Below are positions 57,750 to 64,000 of a DNA stretch of 64,000 nucleotides, one piece after another (positions within the stretch are counted from its first letter, which is position 1; the number at the start of each line of letters is the position of its first letter). This DNA is from Rhodoferax sp. GTDB lineage: Bacteria > Pseudomonadota > Gammaproteobacteria > Burkholderiales > Burkholderiaceae_C. The stretch is from NCBI GenBank assembly GCA_031291305.1, contig JARLJH010000034.1, positions 40,746 through 104,745 of the forward strand, read 5' to 3'. Position numbers and translations under genes: made by a program. Below the pieces are notes generated by a model that saw nothing but the letters and a program-made list of their open reading frames with translations, ran no database searches and was not told where the DNA came from.

Positions 57750-59612
57750 ATGTCCATTCCCCAAACCTTTGTTCAGGAACTGCTAGCCCGCGCGGACGTG
57801 GTGGAAATCGTCGGGCGTTACGTCCAGCTCAAAAAAGGCGGCGCCAATTTCATGGGGCTGTGCCCGTTTCACAGCGAAAAGTCCCCGTCTTTTTCGGTCA
57901 GTCCAACCAAACAGTTTTACCACTGCTTCGGCTGCGGTAAAACCGGTAACGCCATCGGATTTCTGATGGAACACGCAGGCATGAGCTTTGTCGAAGCCGT
58001 GCAAGACCTGGCCCAGCAGTTTGGCATGCAGGTGCCCGAAGACGATGCCAGTCCGCAGGACCGCGCTCGCGCCGCCGAGCAGCGGCAAAAACAGCACACC
58101 TTGAACGATGTGCTGGAAAAAGCCTGCAAGGCCTATCAAAAACACCTCAAGAGCTCGCCGCGCGCGGTAAGCTATTTCAAGGGCCGAGGTCTGTCTGGCT
58201 TGATAGCCAAGCAATTCGGTCTGGGCTACGCGCCGGAGGGCTGGCGCAGTCTGGCCAGCGTGTTCCCCGCCTACGATGACCCGCTTCTGGTGGAAAGCGG
58301 CCTGGTCATCCTGAACGAAGAAGAGGGCGGCGAGGCCAAACGCTACGACCGGTTCCGCGACCGCGTCATGTTCCCAATCCGCAACATCAAGGGCGAATGC
58401 ATCGGTTTTGGCGGACGCGTGCTGGGTGACGACAAACCCAAATACCTGAATTCCCCCGAGACACCTGTCTTCAGCAAGGGTCGAGAACTCTACGGCCTGT
58501 TTGAAGCGCGTGGTGCCTTGCGCGAATACGGCTATGCGCTGGTCACTGAAGGCTACATGGACGTGGTGGCGCTGGCACAGCTGGGTTTTCCCAACGCGGT
58601 AGCTACCCTGGGCACCGCCTGCACGCCCGAGCATGTGCACAAATTGTTTCGTTTCACGGATGTGGTGGTGTTCAGCTTTGACGGCGACGGCGCTGGCAGA
58701 CGTGCGGCACGCAAGGCGCTGGATGCAGCCCTGCCCTTGGCCACCGACATACGAAGCGTCAAATTCCTGTTTTTGCCCTCGGAGCACGATCCCGACAGTT
58801 TTATTCGCGAGCATGGCAAGGAAGCCTTTGCGCGCTACGTCAGCGAAGCCGTGCCGCTCAGCCGCTTTCTCCTCGACGCTGCGCGTGACGGCTGCGACCT
58901 GCACACCGCCGAAGGCCGCTCGCACCTGTCCAGCAACGCTAAACCATTGTGGGAGTTGCTGCCGACCGGTGCATTGAAGCAGCAACTGCTGACCGAAATA
59001 GCCGACCTGGTGCAACTCTCCAGCCGCGAATTGAGCGACGTGTGGTACCCGGCGCAAGCCAAGCCCAAACGCGCCCGTAAAGAAAACTATCAGGAAAATA
59101 GCAACTCACGCAATGAAGACGGGGGCTACCGCCCGAAATCTTATAAGCCAAAAAACAGTCAACGCCCATCGACAAGCAGCCGCCTGCCAGCCAATAAGGC
59201 CGATCACGCTGCGCGCACTCTGCTGGATAACATGGCAGCACTGGAGGCCTTGTCCGCCGAAGACCACAGACTCCTTTGCGCGCTGGATGCCCCTTATGGG
59301 CCACTGTTTGCCTGGTTGGAAGCTCAATTTCACGAGCACGGTGCCCAACCCTGGGTGGCGTTGCGCGAGGGCTTGCAAGGTCACGAGAGTGAAGCATTTG
59401 CATTGAAGCTGATGGCTGGCCACGAGCTCGGCGTTGACGACGACGCGGCGGAGGCGGCCGCAGAGTTGCGCCAACTGCTCAACCGCATGCTGATCGAACA
59501 ACTCAAAATTGACGAAACGCTGGCCATCGAGGCTGCAAAAGCTGACCCGGCCGCCTTGCTCCGTTACCGTGAATTACAGGCGCGTCGACAGGCACTGGAA
59601 TCGGCCGCCTGA
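57750..59612 (+). CDS. dnaG: DNA primase
   Basis: 620 residues. It makes RNA primers at the replication fork. The N-terminal zinc domain has C38, H41, C59 and C62 (LCPFH ... HCFGCG). The RNA polymerase core includes GFGGRVLGDDKPKYLNSPETPVF, the TOPRIM Glu in LVTEGYMDVVAL, and VFSFDGDGAGRRAARKAL for metals. A Lys/Ser-rich linker (~residues 430-480) precedes the C-terminal DnaB-binding helical domain. rpsU and yqeY, which often accompany dnaG, are not upstream; an SDR gene is there instead. Confidence 0.97.
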   Translation: MSIPQTFVQELLARADVVEIVGRYVQLKKGGANFMGLCPFHSEKSPSFSVSPTKQFYHCFGCGKTGNAIGFLMEHAGMSFVEAVQDLAQQFGMQVPEDDASPQDRARAAEQRQKQHTLNDVLEKACKAYQKHLKSSPRAVSYFKGRGLSGLIAKQFGLGYAPEGWRSLASVFPAYDDPLLVESGLVILNEEEGGEAKRYDRFRDRVMFPIRNIKGECIGFGGRVLGDDKPKYLNSPETPVFSKGRELYGLFEARGALREYGYALVTEGYMDVVALAQLGFPNAVATLGTACTPEHVHKLFRFTDVVVFSFDGDGAGRRAARKALDAALPLATDIRSVKFLFLPSEHDPDSFIREHGKEAFARYVSEAVPLSRFLLDAARDGCDLHTAEGRSHLSSNAKPLWELLPTGALKQQLLTEIADLVQLSSRELSDVWYPAQAKPKRARKENYQENSNSRNEDGGYRPKSYKPKNSQRPSTSSRLPANKADHAARTLLDNMAALEALSAEDHRLLCALDAPYGPLFAWLEAQFHEHGAQPWVALREGLQGHESEAFALKLMAGHELGVDDDAAEAAAELRQLLNRMLIEQLKIDETLAIEAAKADPAALLRYRELQARRQALESAA

Positions 59613-59658
59613 GTATCAAGCTAGCGTCGCAACTCATGCGACAGATTGGCGAAATAGG

Positions 59659-59664
59659 TATAAT
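59659..59664 (+). promoter_or_regulatory. -10 element in the dnaG-rpoD gap
   Basis: A consensus TATAAT lies 220 bases upstream of rpoD, 47 bases after the dnaG stop. No good -35 hexamer accompanies it. It would give rpoD its own long-leader transcript in addition to read-through from dnaG. The 272-base gap shows no other feature. Confidence 0.5.
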
Positions 59665-59884
59665 CCAGCGTTTTCGCCCAGGCAAGCGCGACAGCAGCAC
59701 CTCCGGAACCGGCCAACATGATGCATTGACTCAAGCATCCGGCCACCTCACCGCAAGGACTGCACACCAAATGTTCGCCCATCCGTCTTGCCGGACATTG
59801 CCCAATTTTGCGATGTTTTTTCCAAACGCTGGTCTGCCCGCAGCGCTCCACATGCTTCGTTTTTCGTTGTTTTGAGGTTCCTAC

Positions 59885-62206
59885 ATGCCTGCTTCCAAAT
59901 CCAAGACACCTGCCGCGCCGGTGGGCAAGACCAGCGCTGTCAAAAAATCAGCCAGCAAACCCAAAATATTGAAAGAGCCCGCCGTGCCCGCATCGAAATC
60001 TAAAGTCAACGCCGCTGTCGAAGAAGTCAAGGTGATTGCCGCTGACGAACCTGTTGCGAAGAAAAAAGTTACCAAAGCGCCCAAAGCCGTTACCAACAAG
60101 GAAACACCCAGCACTGGCGCCAAACGTGGCCGAAAACCCAAAGCTGGCAAAGCTGCCGCGGATGTGGATGACATGGACATGTCTGACATTGAAGATGATC
60201 TGGCAGGCGAGCCCGAGGCAGAAGTTGCCGGAGTTGCGGAGACCGTCGAAAAGGTCAAGCCACTGCGCATGAAGATCAGCAAGGCCAAAGAGCGTGCGCT
60301 GATGAAAGAATTTGGTCTCGACGAGACCGTCTTGTCCGAAGAGGAAATGCTGACGCGTCGCGCGCTGCTCAAAGCCCTGCTGAAACTCGGCAAAACGCGT
60401 GGCTATTTGACGCACGGTGAAATTTCTGACCACTTGCCCGACAAACTGGTGGATGTCGAAACGATGCAAGTCGTCATTTCCATGCTCAACGACATGGGCG
60501 TGGCCGTCTACGAAAACACGCCTGACACCGAAACGCTGTTGCTCAACCAGAACGGCCCAACCGCTGCCACGGAAGAAGAAGCCGAAGAAGAAGCCGAAGC
60601 CGCGTTGAGCACGGTGGACAGCGAATTTGGCCGCACCACCGACCCAGTTCGCATGTACATGCGCGAAATGGGCACCGTGGAACTGCTGACGCGTGAAGGT
60701 GAAATTGAAATCGCCAAGCGCATCGAAGGCGGTTTGATGGCGATGATGGAAGCGATCTCCGCCTCCCCTGCCACCATCGACGTGATCCTGCAACTTGGTG
60801 AAGATATCCGTAGCGACAAGGTGGTCATCACCACCATCGTGGATGGCTTTACTGACCCCAACGAAGCCGATGACTATGTGGCTGAAGAAGATTTTGACGA
60901 ATTTGACGCCGATGACGACGACGATGGCAACGGTGGCTCCAAGGCGCTGACCCGAAAACTGGCCGAACTGAAGAAAGACGCCATGGGTCGGTTTGACCGC
61001 ATGCGCGAGCACTTCGAGGCCATTCATGCGATCTACAGCAAGGAAGGCTATGGCACGCCCAACTACCTGAAGACGCAACGCGCTTTGTCCGACGAGCTGA
61101 TGTCTATCCGCTTCACCGCCAAAACCATTGAAAAATTGTGCGATATGGTGCGCGGTCAAGTGGACGAGGTGCGTAAGAACGAGCGCGAACTGCGCCGCAT
61201 CATTGTGGACAAGTGTGGCTACCCACACGCCCAGTTCATCGCCGAATTCAGTGGCCGTGACAAACACCACAACAAGGTTGCCAGCCACCTGCTGGACCTG
61301 AAATGGATCGAAAAGCAAGCCGCCTCCGGCAAGCACTGGGCTGCGGTCATGGAGCGCAACATCCCGCCTGTGCAAGAACTGCAACAGCGCTTGCTTGACC
61401 TGCAAAACAAGGTCGTGGTGCCGCTCGACCAGCTCAAGGACATCAACAAGCGCATGAACGAAGGTGAATACGCCTCACGTGCCGCCAAGAAGGAAATGAT
61501 CGAGGCCAACTTGCGTCTGGTGATCTCCATCGCCAAGAAATACACCAACCGTGGCCTGCAATTCCTTGACCTGATTCAGGAAGGCAATATCGGCCTGATG
61601 AAGGCGGTGGACAAGTTTGAATACCGTCGCGGCTACAAGTTCTCAACCTACGCGACATGGTGGATTCGCCAGGCCATCACCCGCAGTATTGCGGACCAGG
61701 CGCGCACCATTCGGATTCCGGTGCACATGATCGAAACCATCAACAAGATGAACCGCATCAGCCGCCAGCACTTGCAGGAGTTTGGTTACGAGCCCGATGC
61801 ATCGGTGTTGGCTGAGCGCATGGAAATTCCGGAAGACAAGATCCGCAAGATCATGAAAATCGCCAAAGAGCCGATTTCCATGGAAACGCCAATTGGTGAC
61901 GACGACGACAGCCACCTGGGTGACTTCATTGAAGACGGTGCCAACACCGCGCCAATGGAAGCCGCCATGCAGGCCGGTCTGCGCGACGTGGTCAAAGACA
62001 TTCTCGACAGCCTGACCCCACGCGAAGCCAAGGTACTGCGCATGCGTTTCGGCATCGAAATGACCAACGACCACACGCTGGAAGAAGTCGGCAAACAGTT
62101 CGACGTAACCCGCGAACGCATCCGCCAGATCGAAGCCAAGGCACTACGCAAGCTCAAGCACCCCAGCCGCTCAGACAAGCTGCGCAGTTTCACCGACAAC
62201 CTGTAA
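59885..62206 (+). CDS. rpoD: RNA polymerase sigma-70 factor RpoD
   Basis: 773 residues. A Lys/Ala/Pro-rich N-terminal extension of ~90 residues precedes region 1.1 ([21 protein letters not shown]). Region 1.2 is [21 protein letters not shown]. An acidic insert ([15 protein letters not shown]) lies in the non-conserved region. Region 2 is [59 protein letters not shown], and region 4.2 is [30 protein letters not shown]. The 600-series match shows the primary sigma factor. It follows dnaG as in most Proteobacteria. Confidence 0.98.
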   Translation: MPASKSKTPAAPVGKTSAVKKSASKPKILKEPAVPASKSKVNAAVEEVKVIAADEPVAKKKVTKAPKAVTNKETPSTGAKRGRKPKAGKAAADVDDMDMSDIEDDLAGEPEAEVAGVAETVEKVKPLRMKISKAKERALMKEFGLDETVLSEEEMLTRRALLKALLKLGKTRGYLTHGEISDHLPDKLVDVETMQVVISMLNDMGVAVYENTPDTETLLLNQNGPTAATEEEAEEEAEAALSTVDSEFGRTTDPVRMYMREMGTVELLTREGEIEIAKRIEGGLMAMMEAISASPATIDVILQLGEDIRSDKVVITTIVDGFTDPNEADDYVAEEDFDEFDADDDDDGNGGSKALTRKLAELKKDAMGRFDRMREHFEAIHAIYSKEGYGTPNYLKTQRALSDELMSIRFTAKTIEKLCDMVRGQVDEVRKNERELRRIIVDKCGYPHAQFIAEFSGRDKHHNKVASHLLDLKWIEKQAASGKHWAAVMERNIPPVQELQQRLLDLQNKVVVPLDQLKDINKRMNEGEYASRAAKKEMIEANLRLVISIAKKYTNRGLQFLDLIQEGNIGLMKAVDKFEYRRGYKFSTYATWWIRQAITRSIADQARTIRIPVHMIETINKMNRISRQHLQEFGYEPDASVLAERMEIPEDKIRKIMKIAKEPISMETPIGDDDDSHLGDFIEDGANTAPMEAAMQAGLRDVVKDILDSLTPREAKVLRMRFGIEMTNDHTLEEVGKQFDVTRERIRQIEAKALRKLKHPSRSDKLRSFTDNL

Positions 62207-62233
62207 GCACCCGTTCAGCGTTTACATAAGAAA

Positions 62234-62279
62234 AGCGCTTCAAGCCCAGATAGAACGGGCATGAGGCGCTATTTTTTTT
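62234..62279 (+). terminator. Intrinsic terminator of rpoD
   Basis: A long stem (AGCGC-T-TCA-A-GCCC paired with GGGC-A-TGA-G-GCGCT, with two small internal mismatches) and an eight-base loop are followed by a run of eight T at 62272-62279. It starts 28 bases after the rpoD stop and also separates it from the convergent glycosylase gene. Confidence 0.9.
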
Positions 62280-62335
62280 GTCCCAACCCAACCGGCATTG
62301 ATGTCGGCTTGAACGCCAACCTCGGATCATTCGGA

Positions 62336-62941
62336 TCAAGCAAGCGGATGCCGGAACCGCCCCATGGCGTCCTCCACCTGGGCGCGAATCACGCAATCTT
62401 CGGCATGGTCGTTGATCAAACCCATGGCCTGCATGAAGGCATACACGGTCGTGGGGCCGACGAACTTCCAGCCCCGTTTTTTCAGGTCCTTGGACATCGC
62501 CACAGATGCCGACGAGGTGGATGCGGACTGAAACGGTGCGACATGGCGAGCCTCGTAGCGCCACACATAAGCGGCCAGCGAGCCTTCACGGACCTTCAGT
62601 TCCTGCGCACAGCGCGCGTTCTGAATCACCGCCTCAATCTTGCCGCGATGGCGCACGATGCCCGCATCCCCTAGCAGCCGTTCGACATCACCCGCACCAT
62701 AACTAGCCACGGCGTCGATGTCGAAATTCTGAAACGCAGCGCGAAAGTTCTCTCGCTTGGCGAGGATGGTGCGCCAACTCAGGCCCGACTGGAAGGCTTC
62801 CAGGCTGAGCTTCTCAAACAAACGCCGATCATCGGCGACCGGAAAGCCCCACTCTGTGTCGTGGTAGTGGAGGTAATCCGGCGTTGCCGCGCACCACTGG
62901 CAGCGCAGACGACCATCGGGGCCAAGCACGGTTGTACTCAT
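62336..62941 (-). CDS. tag: DNA-3-methyladenine glycosylase I
   Basis: 201 residues. It removes 3-methyladenine from alkylated DNA in base excision repair. RCQWCAATPDYLHYHDTEWGFPV carries the conserved Cys/His zinc ligands and substrate Glu-Trp. FEKLSLEAFQSGLSWRTILAKRENFRAAF is the family signature, and the helix-hairpin-helix core follows (LLGDAGIVRHRGKIEAVI). The C-terminus FVGPTTVYAFMQAMGLINDHAEDC supplies the other zinc ligands. The start at 62941 has AGGAG nine bases upstream. The next gene upstream is a YciI fragment. Confidence 0.95.
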   Translation of the reverse strand: MSTTVLGPDGRLRCQWCAATPDYLHYHDTEWGFPVADDRRLFEKLSLEAFQSGLSWRTILAKRENFRAAFQNFDIDAVASYGAGDVERLLGDAGIVRHRGKIEAVIQNARCAQELKVREGSLAAYVWRYEARHVAPFQSASTSSASVAMSKDLKKRGWKFVGPTTVYAFMQAMGLINDHAEDCVIRAQVEDAMGRFRHPLA

Positions 62942-62975
62942 CGTCAAAATCTCCTCATGTAGCTGCAACAGCAGG

Positions 62976-63182
62976 TCAGTCCAATAGAAAGCGCATGCGT
63001 TCTTCGGCATGCGCCGGGGCAACATCCAAAATTTCCGCAGTCACGATACTCTGCATGACAAAGGGATCAGCATCCACCCATTGCTGCAGATTTTGAGAAC
63101 TGGTCTGGCGCACCAGTACGATGCCACCCTGCTGCGCTCGCAGGCTGCCAGCCATCTTGAAATCTGCCGGGGAACGATTCAT
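62976..63182 (-). pseudogene. YciI-family protein, N-terminally truncated
   Basis: The 68 residues (ADFKMAGSLRAQQGGIVLVRQTSSQNLQQWVDADPFV...) match the second half of YciI-like proteins, which are usually about 95 residues. The initial strand with the conserved His-Asp region is missing. The ATG at 63182 lies two bases after the TetR stop. It may be a relic, or a short form still translated by coupling with the TetR gene. Confidence 0.55.
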
Positions 63183-63184
63183 GG

Positions 63185-63781
63185 TCAGACGCGTGGTATC
63201 TCTGCGGTGACAGGCTGCGGCAGCACCGAGTCCAGCCATTCCTCCATCTGAGCCACTTCCGACTGAACGAAGGCAGCGTCATGGAAGGTTTGGGCCAGCA
63301 CTGCCACGCCTTGACTGCGGGCCAACAAATGCATGGCCAAAGCACCAGCATCGGCACCGCGACCTGCCTGCTCAAATTGCCGAGCTAACCAGACTCTAAA
63401 CAAAGTGAACAATTCACTGGCCGGCACCAACGCCGGGTGAGCAAGCTTGGACAATTCACTGCACAGCGACCCCACCGGGCAGCCGTGCGCCATGATCGGT
63501 GTCTGATTGGCAATCAATATACGGATGAAGCTGAGGATGCGCTCTGCTGGCATCGCCCATTGGTTCTCCCACAGCGTCAGCATAGCCTCGGTACGTGCTA
63601 CGCGGAGACCAATCACCGCATCCAAAATCTCGTCTTTGGTCTTGAAATGGTGGTAGAAGTTGCCACGGGAGATTCCCACCACATCGGCAATGTGCGCAAA
63701 AGAGGTGTGCTCGAAGCCCTGGCGGTAAAAAAGATCGTCAGCGGCTTCGATGATCTGGCTGCGGGTACTGGGAGCGGACAT
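63185..63781 (-). CDS. TetR-family transcriptional regulator
   Basis: 198 residues. The N-terminal helix-turn-helix is RSQIIEAADDLFYRQGFEHTSFAHIADVVGISRGNFYHHFKTKDEILDAVI, the standard TetR signature. The C-terminal ligand domain (residues 60-198) contains HGCPVGSLCSELSKLAHP, seen in the AcuR/YxaF-like branch that senses small organic compounds. The upstream region (63782-63960) shows no gene and would hold its promoter. Its target may be the YciI-related gene or a neighbour outside the window. Confidence 0.9.
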   Translation of the reverse strand: MSAPSTRSQIIEAADDLFYRQGFEHTSFAHIADVVGISRGNFYHHFKTKDEILDAVIGLRVARTEAMLTLWENQWAMPAERILSFIRILIANQTPIMAHGCPVGSLCSELSKLAHPALVPASELFTLFRVWLARQFEQAGRGADAGALAMHLLARSQGVAVLAQTFHDAAFVQSEVAQMEEWLDSVLPQPVTAEIPRV

Positions 63782-63966
63782 GGCAAGAACTCAGTCAAAT
63801 TAAGACGATCATCCCATTCTGCGTAAAGAGTAGGTCAATTGTCCTAGTTTGTCAAATAAAAGCCTTGTCCAATGAGGTATGAGCCTGAACGGTTTGCGTA
63901 TTTCCACCCAGGAGTGAGCCTGAGTCGACGAATTTACGGTTGAACTTGTTGCTTGATCATCCAAGG

Positions 63967-64000
63967 ATGGTGATCAATATGGACGAGGCCAAACTGCGCA
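63967..64000 (+). mobile_element. Start of a probable insertion-sequence transposase (integrase-type), cut by window edge
   Basis: The last 34 bases read MVINMDEAKLR, which resembles the opening of a group of rve-type integrase/transposase proteins (INMDEAxLRT...). Only 11 residues are visible, so the call rests on memory of that N-terminus. Confidence 0.35.

Noticed and set aside
57783-59057. A 424-codon minus-strand open frame inside dnaG
   Set aside because: Antisense to a complete primase with its zinc and TOPRIM motifs; no independent support.
59948-61405. A 485-codon minus-strand open frame inside rpoD
   Set aside because: It is a shadow of rpoD; the product is rich in Phe/His/Val without any domain.

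Overview
The window looks like chromosomal DNA of a betaproteobacterium of the order Burkholderiales, most likely family Comamonadaceae (Rhodoferax/Polaromonas-like). The evidence is gene order and family content: rpsB-tsf-pyrH-frr-uppS-cdsA-dxr-rseP-bamA-skp-lpxD-fabZ-lpxA-lpxB-rnhB, carA-exporter-carB-greA, rlmE-ftsH-folP-glmM, a PhaR polyhydroxybutyrate regulator, and dnaG-rpoD. Genus is inference; no rRNA gene is present.

Positions 1-20400 are an accessory region. It opens with the end of an SMP-30-like gene and a CPA1 Na+/H+ antiporter. A mosaic of broken genes follows (2644-4137): a Tn3 transposase N-terminus, a small NAD(P)-binding protein, an MFS N-terminus and the C-terminus of a PRISE-like reductase. 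Then come an exported FGE-like protein, an SDR / zinc alcohol dehydrogenase / SDR set divergent from a LysR regulator, and a tightly packed eight-gene minus-strand operon (15764 down to 9143): SDR, cupin, aldo/keto reductase, exported flavodoxin, exported cyclophilin-like protein, DUF4405 membrane protein, membrane-anchored metallo-beta-lactamase-fold hydrolase, and Bcr/CflA efflux pump. A 9-bp inverted repeat covers the operon's ribosome binding site. Beyond a repeat-rich gap lies a proteasome-beta-like Ntn hydrolase (16186-17055), then a Tn3-family transposase interrupted by an in-frame amber codon, which abuts tRNA-Gly(CCC).

Positions 20400-49100 are dense core genome, nearly all on the minus strand: cell wall precursor (glmM), folate (folP), AAA protease (ftsH), rRNA maturation (rlmE, yhbY), transcript elongation (greA), carbamoyl phosphate synthesis (carA/carB with a LeuE-type exporter between them), RNA modification, and the long envelope operon. 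The envelope operon runs from translation (S2, EF-Ts, UMP kinase, RRF) to undecaprenyl-PP, CDP-diacylglycerol, isoprenoids, outer-membrane assembly and lipid A. It has an intrinsic terminator/attenuator between rpsB and tsf and a 22-bp inverted-repeat element between lpxA and lpxB.

Positions 49300-64000 hold an HDOD protein and a metallo-hydrolase, an SDR, rnr, tRNA-Leu(CAG), rimO, phaR, tRNA-Val(GAC), a 3-hydroxyacyl-CoA-dehydrogenase-like SDR behind a 24-bp palindrome, dnaG, rpoD with a clear terminator, a 3-methyladenine glycosylase, a truncated YciI protein, a TetR regulator, and the first codons of a probable insertion-sequence transposase at the right edge.

The most unusual items are the proteasome-like Ntn hydrolase beside a transposon and the operon that pairs cytoplasmic reductases with an exported flavodoxin and a His-rich membrane protein.
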